DNA of 42,492 bases. Origin: Candidatus Tyrphobacter aquilonaris (GTDB lineage Bacteria; Vulcanimicrobiota; Vulcanimicrobiia; Vulcanimicrobiales; Vulcanimicrobiaceae). Position 1 is the first letter of the stretch; the number at the start of each line of letters is the position of its first letter. This document shows, one piece after another, positions 1 to 6,219 of the stretch. A program made the position numbers and the translations under genes. The notes beneath the pieces were generated by a model that saw nothing but the letters and a program-made list of their open reading frames with translations, searched no databases and had not been told where the DNA came from. The stretch is taken from contig PKZD01000025.1 of NCBI GenBank assembly GCA_003133745.1, positions 1-42,492 on the forward strand. The letters are read 5' to 3'.

Positions 1-153
1 CTGATGCGGACATTTAGAAAGGCTGCGTAAGATGCCTCCCGGGTCAGAGTAGGAGCAGATGTTTCCGTCGGGGCCCGGTGTCTGCAAACGGGATCGAAAG
101 CCACCGGGATTGATTTCGTGCTGGACGTCAGTCATTCCTTGAGCCATTGCCAT
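1..153 (-). CDS. possible partial ORF running off the window
   Basis: A minus-strand frame is open from an ATG at 153 (a second ATG lies at 147) to the window edge, giving at least 51 codons. The translation is not low-complexity and contains a Gly/Pro/Asp-rich stretch (TPGPDG, then SYSDPGG). No clear Shine-Dalgarno sequence precedes it. It lies in the same frame as the broken secreted-protein gene at 211-789, from which it is separated by the TGA at 211-213. It could be the start of the next gene or a further piece of a decayed longer one. I do not recognise a family, and the call depends on sequence outside the window. Confidence 0.25.
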   Translation of the reverse strand, partial: MAMAQGMTDVQHEINPGGFRSRLQTPGPDGNICSYSDPGGILRSLSKCPHQ

Positions 154-210
154 GGCGAGTCCGTGTACCCCGACTAACGCGGTATTCGCCTTAAATCCCC
201 ACGGCGAAAC

Positions 211-789
211 TCACGGATGAGGGAGTGGGCTGGAACGTGTCCATTCTCTTAGCTTCACCAATTGGGCGCCGACGAGACTGAAGGTGTGTTCGGCGAAATG
301 AGACGGACAACACATGGCCTCGTCGCCGGAATACACCGACCACTCTACTTGAATCGTGTCTCCCGAGACCCACACTTTAACGCCGCCGCTTTCGGAGTGG
401 ATGTCGGCGACATATTTTATGCGTCCGCTGGTGCTTGCAAACACTAACGCATCAATGACCCCGACATCTTCCCCTGAGTCCAATGGAACGACAATCACTT
501 CCCGGCCGTCACTAAGTCGTCCGTCGCGGAGCCTTCCAGGATCGAGAAAGCCACCCGGAGTAGCGCAACAGACAAAGGCCCCATTCTTCATTATGCTGAC
601 ATACGGCATACCGCGCGCTGGATCGCCCGATCTACTGGAGGGTATGAGTCTTAGCGTCGGCGTCGAGGCAATTAGCGTACGAACGCGTGCCACGAGTCAC
701 GCGCCGGAACTCGTTGCGGGGGCCGCTATCGCTGCGACGAGCCCTAGAGTCCAGAACAGCGAAGCCCAGATCGGCACTCTTCGAATCAT
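211..789 (-). pseudogene. secreted hypothetical protein interrupted by an in-frame TGA
   Basis: An ATG at 787-789 opens a classic signal peptide: RR n-region, hydrophobic core ending LGLVAAIAAPA, then TSSGA. The frame then meets TGA at 697-699 and continues open, in the same frame, for 160 codons to a stop at 211-213. The downstream part has a GTG at 691-693 that could start a leaderless product. It looks like a genuine secreted domain, with a C-terminal CCPS motif preceded by Val/Ile-rich strands. The signal peptide and body fit together as one protein of about 191 residues split by a single stop codon. Other genes here use TGA as a normal stop, so recoding is unlikely. It is either a real nonsense mutation or a sequencing error. 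The family is unknown. Confidence 0.5.
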
Positions 790-917
790 CTTGCGGATCG
801 CTTATCCTTCGGCGGTCAAGAACCTGTCACGCGTCACAGTAGCCTCGATCGCGGGTAGCGCGCCTACGTCTCTGCGCGCTTCGAAGATCGCCGGATTCCA
901 TGCTCCTGTGCGATGAA

Positions 918-2066
918 TCATGTCGGATCGCACGATTCGAGCGTTCTGATCGTGTAGGCTGAGACGCTGCCGTCGCCAGCGTTGGTGACGTACACGAACT
1001 TGCCAGTGGGATCGACGACGATGGCATCCGGCTCGGATCCGGCGGCGAAGGGCGAACCCGTCAGCAGCATGAGCGCGCCGGTCACAGGATTAATCGTATA
1101 GCCGGACACGTTGCCATCGGGATAACTCGTAACGTATGCGAACCGGCCGGTGGGATCGACTGCCGCTGTCGTGGGATTGCCGCCCGTCGCGAAGGGCGAG
1201 CCCTCGACCGGCGTGAGCGCGCCGGTCGAGGCGTTGATCGTATAGGCGGAAACGCTGTTGTCGTCAGCGTTGGGAACGTATACGAATTTCCCGGTGGAAT
1301 CGACCACCACTGCTTCGGGAAGGATGCCCGTCGAGAATGGCGAGCCCGCCACCGGCGTGAGCGCGCCGGTCGCCACATTGATGACGTATGCGTCAACGTC
1401 ATTGTCGATCTGATTGACCACATACGCGAACTTTCCGGTCGGATCGACCGCTACCGAAATGGATCTAGTGCCGGCAGCGAAGGGCGCGCCCGCCAGCGGC
1501 GTGAGCGCGCCGGTCACTGCATTGATCGTGTAGCCGGAAACGTTGCTGGAGCCATCATTGACAACGTACACGAACCGGCCGGTAACCGACACTCCAATGG
1601 GGGAGCTGCCCGTCGCGAATGGCGAGCCCGCCATCGGCGTGAGCGCGCCGGTCGAGGCGTTGATCGCATACGCGGAAACGTTGTTGGAGTCAACGTTGGT
1701 GACGTACGCAAACTTGCTGGTGGGATCGGCCGCTAACATAGAGGGACCCGAGCCCGCCACGAATGGCGAGCCCGCCACCGGCGTGAGCGCGCCGGTCGAC
1801 GCGTTGATGGCGTAGGCGGAAACGGTGCCATCGTGAAAACTCGTAACATAGGCGAACCTGCCGTTAGGAACGATCGCTATCCCGCTGGGATCGTGGCCCG
1901 TCGCGAAGGGTGAACCCGGTACCGGCGAGAGCGCGCCGGGCACGGCGTTAATGGTGTGAGTACAGACGTTCGCGCCTGCAGGTGCGGCCCATGGAACAAT
2001 GGGCGCCGCCAAGAGAAAAACTAAGGCAACAGGGCCGGGCATTCGCTTGCCCGATAAAGCCTTCAA
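918..2066 (-). CDS. secreted YVTN-family beta-propeller protein
   Basis: This 382-residue protein has a signal peptide (basic MKALSGKRM, hydrophobic core, AGA-like cleavage region) followed almost entirely by about seven 46-48-residue repeats. Each repeat carries a YV(T/V)N-like strand, an AYTIN-type strand and a GALTP-GSPF turn. This is the YVTN/lactonase-like beta-propeller pattern, and seven blades would close one ring. The family is usually extracellular or cell-surface and often has a binding or scaffold role, although the related 6-phosphogluconolactonase fold means an enzyme cannot be excluded. No anchor, sorting signal or second domain is present, so it is probably secreted. It stands alone, with no operon partner within 200 bases. 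The function is not assigned. Confidence 0.8.
   Translation of the reverse strand: MKALSGKRMPGPVALVFLLAAPIVPWAAPAGANVCTHTINAVPGALSPVPGSPFATGHDPSGIAIVPNGRFAYVTSFHDGTVSAYAINASTGALTPVAGSPFVAGSGPSMLAADPTSKFAYVTNVDSNNVSAYAINASTGALTPMAGSPFATGSSPIGVSVTGRFVYVVNDGSSNVSGYTINAVTGALTPLAGAPFAAGTRSISVAVDPTGKFAYVVNQIDNDVDAYVINVATGALTPVAGSPFSTGILPEAVVVDSTGKFVYVPNADDNSVSAYTINASTGALTPVEGSPFATGGNPTTAAVDPTGRFAYVTSYPDGNVSGYTINPVTGALMLLTGSPFAAGSEPDAIVVDPTGKFVYVTNAGDGSVSAYTIRTLESCDPT
1066..1941 (-). repeat. intragenic tandem repeats of 138-144 bp
   Basis: The plus-strand string ggcgtgagcgcgccgg, or a close variant, recurs at 1066, 1210, 1354, 1498, 1636, 1780 and 1924. The spacing is 144 bases, except for one 138-base unit. 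Each unit encodes one propeller blade. The high DNA identity suggests recent duplication or gene conversion among blades. Confidence 0.85.
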
Positions 2067-2285
2067 CGGTGACCAGCCATAAATGTTCGGATGCGCTATT
2101 TTTGTGCTCAGGTTTTGCGCCGAGCTGGACCAAACACGCGCGGGAACTCACAGTCTCCGTCCTTCTTGAATCCGCGCCTACAGGTCAGCGCGGAGATCGG
2201 GAGCAGATGGTGCGGGTGACGCGCGAAGGCGCGGTACGCTGGTACTGCCCTAGCTGCACGTAGGTTCATGGACCCGGCGCGGACC

Positions 2286-2723
2286 CTACGGCTGGGTGCC
2301 GCCGGAGTAGTTCAATTGCAGATCGTACGAACAAATATCGAAGTTCGCCGAGGTCGAGTAGTGCTTGTCAACCCACACGACCTTGATGTCCTGCTGGCAG
2401 CCGCCAGGGATGGGGAACGGAGGCGTCGATGCATGGGCCCCGAGAACCTGGCATGTTGGCGAATTGCTGATGGGACACAGTGCCGTTGAGGGCGAGTTCG
2501 AGAGCCAATTATTCCCCCAGTTCGGATCGTTTACGGATGAGATGTAAATGGCCGCGACTGGTTCGCTTCCATTGTTGGTGATCGTAAGCGTGTGGGGTGA
2601 CTCGTGCGGCGGCGTCGATACGTCTAACTTGTTTACTGCTTGGGCGAGCGCCACGGGCATGGCGATCGTTACAGCCGCGAAAAGGAGCATCGCCGCCGAC
2701 AGGGTTATTTGCAGGGACTTCAT
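2286..2723 (-). CDS. small secreted protein of unknown function
   Basis: This 145-residue protein has a clear signal peptide (MKSLQ start, hydrophobic core through about residue 25, ALAQA cleavage region). The mature part has a Thr/Asn-rich strand (TLTITNNG), a WGNNW motif and five cysteines (CPIS, TCQV, GGCQQ, ICSY and one in the leader-proximal part at most), consistent with a disulphide-stabilised extracytoplasmic domain. GAAAGG lies about ten bases upstream of the ATG and supports the start. Both neighbours on this strand are also secreted and lie over 170 bases away, so it is probably transcribed alone. I do not recognise a family. Confidence 0.6.
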   Translation of the reverse strand: MKSLQITLSAAMLLFAAVTIAMPVALAQAVNKLDVSTPPHESPHTLTITNNGSEPVAAIYISSVNDPNWGNNWLSNSPSTALCPISNSPTCQVLGAHASTPPFPIPGGCQQDIKVVWVDKHYSTSANFDICSYDLQLNYSGGTQP

Positions 2724-2898
2724 CGTGTTGACGCCTTTCTTATGGGGACTTGAATATTAGAGTCTCTGAAGGCGCTTTCCCCCGGCTGATGGCCCTCATG
2801 ATGCTAACGTAACGGGCCTGGCGCACCGTTAGTAGGGTCCATTCCTAAGCTGTGATCCTGAGCGTAAGCTGTGCTGCCGACGCTTGGACTTGACGGGT

Positions 2899-4209
2899 TT
2901 ATTTTCCCGGACCGACGCCCGACGGACCACACACCGGGGATGTGGGTAAGCGAGGATTAGGGGTCGGTAAAGGATAGCGTTTACCGGCAGCGCGTTGGAC
3001 GGTTAGGGGTGCGTTTAAGCCTGAGTCGCAATTCAATTCGCCTATCAAGTAGGCCGCTAGCTGATCCAGCGTGTCCCACGTCTGCTCGTCGACCGTCGGT
3101 ACGGACGTAACGGTGCTCGTGTAGGCCAGCGACCCGCTTACGAATCCGGTTGCCAAATTGCCAATTGATGACGCATTCGTCGTGGTTTGGGAGCCCGCGG
3201 TGACCTGCGAAATCATCCCTGTCGGCGGGATCGGTGATCGTATTGGAAACACGCGTAACGATGACGTGCTGCTTGTCCTCGCCGGCGCAAAAATCTCGTA
3301 CGTAGATCCCAGTGTGAGAAGGAGGGCAAGTACCGGGAAAATGGTCAATGTGATCTTATGGCCTTCCCCTTCCCTGACGTTTGAGGCCCAAACATATTCA
3401 GTTCTTCCCTGTGAGTGCGGTTTTTGAACGCATTGTGCATACAGGACGTATCCGTCGACCTCCATCCATGAACGCCTACGGATGGTCTCGTCGTTCGAGC
3501 CGCTTCCCTCGGCGGTTATCCCGGCGATGAGCGCACCGTCCGTGTTCGCGGTGTCCTCGGCGCACTGGGCAACAAACGTTGCCGGCGACCAACTTGGCTC
3601 GGCAATAAGCTTGTCGTCGTTCACCAGGCTATAATCCGCAAAATTCTCTGCCAAAGAGGCGACCAGCTTGTCTCGCATCGGTTCATCCGGCCCGACGCCG
3701 ATGACGAAAATGTAGCGTTGCTCGCCTCGCGCGGGTTTCGTCGGCGTGACCGGGCTGCCCCAAAGTATCGGCACTTCAGTTGACGGCGTCGTAGGCGATC
3801 CACCGACGAGCGATTCGCAGAACGTGAGTTGCTGCCACAGTAGGCGAATGTTGTGCGACTCCGGCACGCATGCGCGTGATGATCTGACGGAGCTAGTGAC
3901 AGCGAAGGTCCTCGAGCACGTCTCGAGGCGGCCGCGCAGAACGTGTGCCAGGTACCTGGAGATGTAGGGAGGGATCGGGATCGGCGTAGGTTTCGGTGCA
4001 GGCGTTGCCAGGTAGCTGACGCCGGAGAGTCCGGCGGTGCTGCAATCCAGGGAAAGTGGCTCTGGGTTTAAGGTCGTCGTTGGGCTTGGAGTCGGCGTCG
4101 AAGTGCCTGGGCTTGCCGTTTGGGCCGATATCTGGGGACAGGTCGTGCTCACGAGCAGCGAGAGAATAGCGCCGCCGACGGCCACAATTCTAAGCGCGTG
4201 TTGCTTCAT
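2899..4209 (-). CDS. exported, membrane-anchored hypothetical protein
   Basis: This 436-residue protein starts with a signal peptide (MKQHALR, then a hydrophobic core) followed by a Thr/Ser/Pro linker of about 25 residues. The central part has mixed alpha/beta character, with a strand reading RYIFVIGVG and several cysteines. A strong hydrophobic segment near residues 288-306 (TIFPVLALLLTLG) is the only internal membrane segment. The C-terminal 110 residues are Ser/Thr/Pro-rich. This suggests a periplasmic or surface domain held by one membrane helix. No catalytic motif is recognised. Base composition is less GC-biased than in the genes after 5,500, as for the rest of this first block. Confidence 0.55.
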   Translation of the reverse strand: MKQHALRIVAVGGAILSLLVSTTCPQISAQTASPGTSTPTPSPTTTLNPEPLSLDCSTAGLSGVSYLATPAPKPTPIPIPPYISRYLAHVLRGRLETCSRTFAVTSSVRSSRACVPESHNIRLLWQQLTFCESLVGGSPTTPSTEVPILWGSPVTPTKPARGEQRYIFVIGVGPDEPMRDKLVASLAENFADYSLVNDDKLIAEPSWSPATFVAQCAEDTANTDGALIAGITAEGSGSNDETIRRRSWMEVDGYVLYAQCVQKPHSQGRTEYVWASNVREGEGHKITLTIFPVLALLLTLGSTYEIFAPARTSSTSSLRVFPIRSPIPPTGMISQVTAGSQTTTNASSIGNLATGFVSGSLAYTSTVTSVPTVDEQTWDTLDQLAAYLIGELNCDSGLNAPLTVQRAAGKRYPLPTPNPRLPTSPVCGPSGVGPGK

Positions 4210-4307
4210 GAACCCGACGCTCCTCTCGTCACGTCCGCCGCTTTACGTATCGCCAGCCGATAGCCTGCTTTGGCCGCTCTCAGATATCGGAAGACGTCAA
4301 GGCGGCG

Positions 4308-4496
4308 ATGGAACGCTACGAACGACTGTATATGAGCGACGACAGCGACGTTGTTCGATCCGCCGCGCATCACGCGCGCATCATCGCTGCGCTACGATCC
4401 GCCGACATCGAGGCCGCTGCCGTGGCGCTCGGCGAGAACTGGACCTACGGTTTCGAGCGCCTCCTGCTGATGAACTTCGATGGCGGGCAGTCTTAA
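4308..4496 (+). pseudogene. possible remnant of a GntR-family (FCD-type) regulator C-terminus
   Basis: The 62-residue frame (open from 4212, with no better start than the ATG at 4308) has the pattern H-H-x-R-I-I-A-A-L-R-x-x-D-I-E-A-A-A. This resembles the last helices of FCD ligand-binding domains, where a His precedes an A-L-R-x-G-D-x-x-x-A segment. The winged-helix DNA-binding half and most of the FCD domain are missing, so any function is probably lost. Its position next to a degenerate tRNA and repeats fits a decayed locus. The match is short, so this is a cautious call; it could instead be a small unrelated ORF. Confidence 0.3.
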
Positions 4497-4567
4497 CCAG
4501 GGTTCCGTAAGCGTTCGAGCGCCTTTACGACGTCGCCGATGAGCACGGGACGTTTGAGCGTGGGGGC

Positions 4568-4777
4568 GTGATTGAGCGGGTGATGGCCGGGCGGGAATGG
4601 TTCGCCTTAAATCGCCACGGCGAGATCAGTGGATGCCATATTTTCGTGCTCAGCCCTTGCGGTTTACGGTTGCTGAACGAACTTCGCGACGCCGTACAGC
4701 GTGGCGCGATCGCGACCGTGGCGCTGTACCGCCAAGTGGAAGCCATTCGTCTTGGCGAGCATTCGACGCAAGCGTAG
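4568..4777 (+). CDS. small hypothetical ORF in a decayed region
   Basis: A 69-codon frame starts at GTG 4568; the same frame is open back to a TAA at 4508-4510 but contains no ATG there. The product has a plausible coding look, with a strand-like segment (HIFVLSPCGL) followed by a helix (LRLLNELRDAVQRG). There is no clear ribosome-binding site, no recognised family and no partner gene. From 4,210 to 5,025 no secure gene is present: the stretch holds the possible regulator remnant, this ORF, the palindromic repeats at 4815-4849 and a broken tRNA. It may be another fragment. Confidence 0.25.
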   Translation: MIERVMAGREWFALNRHGEISGCHIFVLSPCGLRLLNELRDAVQRGAIATVALYRQVEAIRLGEHSTQA

Positions 4778-4814
4778 GGAAGGGCATGCCCTCTCGTGCT
4801 GCCCACCGTTCCCC

Positions 4815-4849
4815 GTTACCAAATCTGGATTTGGTAACATTTTGGTAAC
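4815..4849. repeat. perfect 11-bp inverted repeat plus direct copy, recombinase-site-like
   Basis: GTTACCAAATC (4815-4825), a TG spacer, then GATTTGGTAAC (4828-4838) form a perfect palindrome. A third near-copy, ATTTTGGTAAC, follows directly at 4839-4849. About 18 bases further on there is a 10-bp imperfect tandem repeat, GTACCGGAAC/GTACCGATAC (4867-4886). The cluster sits about 90 bases from a half tRNA-Ser. Paired and tandem short half-sites next to a tRNA are typical of tyrosine-recombinase attachment regions. A regulator operator is the alternative. The hairpin lacks a T-tract, so it is not a standard terminator. Confidence 0.5.
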
Positions 4850-4940
4850 GAAATACGTGTCGACTGGTACCGGAACGTACCGATACGTCGACTAATCGTG
4901 CTCAAACGGGACCTGCGAATGCGCTTCGTGACGGCCGTAG

Positions 4941-4983
4941 GTGGTTTCAAGACCGCCGCATTCAACCGCTCTGCCACCTCTCC
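4941..4983 (-). pseudogene. truncated tRNA-Ser(UGA), 5' half only
   Basis: Read on the minus strand from 4983, the sequence begins GGAGAGGTGGCAGAGCGGTT, continues GAATGC and reaches CTTGAAA, the anticodon loop of tRNA-Ser(UGA). The acceptor 5' strand, D-arm and 5' side of the anticodon stem are standard for bacterial tRNA-Ser. After the loop it fails: the 3' side of the stem mispairs, no T-loop GTTCGAATC follows and no CCTCTCC acceptor partner is present. I saw no matching 3' half on the same strand between 4,000 and 4,941, which argues against a nearby intron. It is best read as a tRNA fragment left by integration, excision or deletion. Confidence 0.6.
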
Positions 4984-5025
4984 ATACGGATGTCGCCCGA
5001 CGATCAGGATATGGCGCGCCTTCGC

Positions 5026-5457
5026 CTAACAGCCGCCCTTGCTCGCCTGAAGGGTAATCTCGGCGCCGGGTTTGTCGGGCGTGTTCGGGTTTCCGGCCGA
5101 TGCCACAGAACCGACGCCGACCGAAGAGTAGTGGTGGTTTTCGCAGCGGCTCCATTGCACCATGCCGCGCGTGATGCCGTTCGCGTCCTTGGACTCCATG
5201 TCGACCATGACCGCAAAGCCCTGCGCTTTGAGGCGGGTGCGATACCAGTCCACCACGTCTTTCATATCATCGCTCACGTCGTATTGCAGACTGTTGTCTC
5301 CCGCCCAGTCGATAACGTGTTGCACGTTCGTCGGGCCGGAGGCGCTCGCATACGTCGGCAGCGGATAGCTAGAGGGCAACGCATCGGCGAGCGCCATGGC
5401 AACGGTGAACGCGAGCGCAGCCGCTACGGCAGTGATAACGGTGAGGCTGGTCTTCAT
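5026..5457 (-). CDS. small secreted hypothetical protein
   Basis: This 143-residue protein has a signal peptide (MKTSLTV, Ala/Val-rich core to about residue 25, ALADA cleavage region). The mature part contains a helix-like segment (DMKDVVDWYRTRLKAQGF) followed by beta-strand-like sequence and a C-terminal ASKGGC. The D-V-V-x-W-Y-R-x-x-L pattern recalls small periplasmic domains in which a helix packs on a sheet, but I do not recognise a named family. It is transcribed away from the DUF4386-like gene, with about 130 bases between them, and ends about 40 bases from the tRNA fragment. Confidence 0.6.
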   Translation of the reverse strand: MKTSLTVITAVAAALAFTVAMALADALPSSYPLPTYASASGPTNVQHVIDWAGDNSLQYDVSDDMKDVVDWYRTRLKAQGFAVMVDMESKDANGITRGMVQWSRCENHHYSSVGVGSVASAGNPNTPDKPGAEITLQASKGGC

Positions 5458-5588
5458 ACGCCGTCCGCTTTGCGGTCTGGAAAGCGATATCCTAGCGATC
5501 TCTGAGGCTTAACTGCGGCCCCCAAGGACCGCCCGAAACAACACGGAGTCGACTCTCGTAGGGCGGTCATCCGGGCGGAGGAAGTGAA

Positions 5589-6167
5589 ATGGCACTCAAC
5601 ATGATCGACGAGTCACAACGCAAAGCTGCAAGAGTCGCGGGCTTCGCTTTCCTGTTCGGAATAGCGATCGTGATCCTTGCGAACTATGGCATCGACTTTC
5701 GGCTCATCGTCCCGGGCAATGCCGCGGACACCGCTCGGAACATCATGACGCACGAAGCGGTGACCGCAATGAACTCGTTCACCGCTCTGCGGCTCTTGGG
5801 TGACGCTGCTTACCTGTCGGTCTTTCACGCAGATCAATTGCAGACGCTGGCGAGACTGCACCTCGCCGCGAACTTCGACGCGTACTACGTTGGCCTGCCG
5901 TTCTGGGGACTGGCCTCCACCGTTTGCGGCTACCTGTGGTTCAAGTCAAGGTATATCCCGAGAGCATTGGCTGCCTTCGGTGTGATCTCGTCTGCATGGT
6001 GCGTGATCTGCGCCTTCGCTTACATCGTTTTCCCGCACGTCGACGCGACGGTGAACTTGTATTGGTTCGACGTACCGATGACGATCTTCGAAATGCTCTT
6101 GGGCGCTTGGCTTCTGTTCAAAGGCTTGAGTCCATCGGGGCAGGCCGGGTCCGATAAAGCAAGCTGA
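5589..6167 (+). CDS. DUF4386-like integral membrane protein
   Basis: This 192-residue membrane protein has hydrophobic segments near residues 17-35, 100-117, 125-148 and 160-178. The pattern GLASTVCGYLWFKSRYIPRALAAFGV, here spread over residues 105-132, matches the DUF4386 hallmark G-Y-L-x-x-x-S-x-Y-I-P-R-x-L. Family members are usually about 220-240 residues with six or more helices. Here the segment after T-A-L-R-L-L-G-D runs straight into H-A-D-Q-L, so a central hydrophobic part seems to be missing. GGAGGAAG at 5577-5584, five bases before the ATG, is a strong ribosome-binding site. The function of the family is not established. The cyclase-STAND gene follows 52 bases downstream on the same strand. 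Confidence 0.7.
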   Translation: MALNMIDESQRKAARVAGFAFLFGIAIVILANYGIDFRLIVPGNAADTARNIMTHEAVTAMNSFTALRLLGDAAYLSVFHADQLQTLARLHLAANFDAYYVGLPFWGLASTVCGYLWFKSRYIPRALAAFGVISSAWCVICAFAYIVFPHVDATVNLYWFDVPMTIFEMLLGAWLLFKGLSPSGQAGSDKAS

Positions 6168-6219
6168 AGCTGCAGCGGCGGGCCGGAGGGGCGCGACCGA
6201 ACCCCGAAAAGCCGTTGGA

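Noticed and set aside
1-789. TGA recoding (as Trp, Gly or Sec)
   Set aside because: Many genes in the window end in TGA at ATGA overlaps, so TGA is a working stop codon. No SECIS-like element was recognised.
1066-1941. Regular repeats that could suggest a CRISPR array
   Set aside because: The units are 138-144 bp, all coding and similar along their whole length; they are propeller blades, not short repeats with unique spacers.
1982-2263. 93-codon plus-strand ORF ending RWYCPSC
   Set aside because: It runs antisense through the propeller signal peptide and has no ribosome-binding site; only the last 25 residues look protein-like.
4815-4838. Palindrome as a transcription terminator
   Set aside because: The stem is AT-rich, has a two-base spacer instead of a loop, and lacks a T-tract; nearby genes do not end there.
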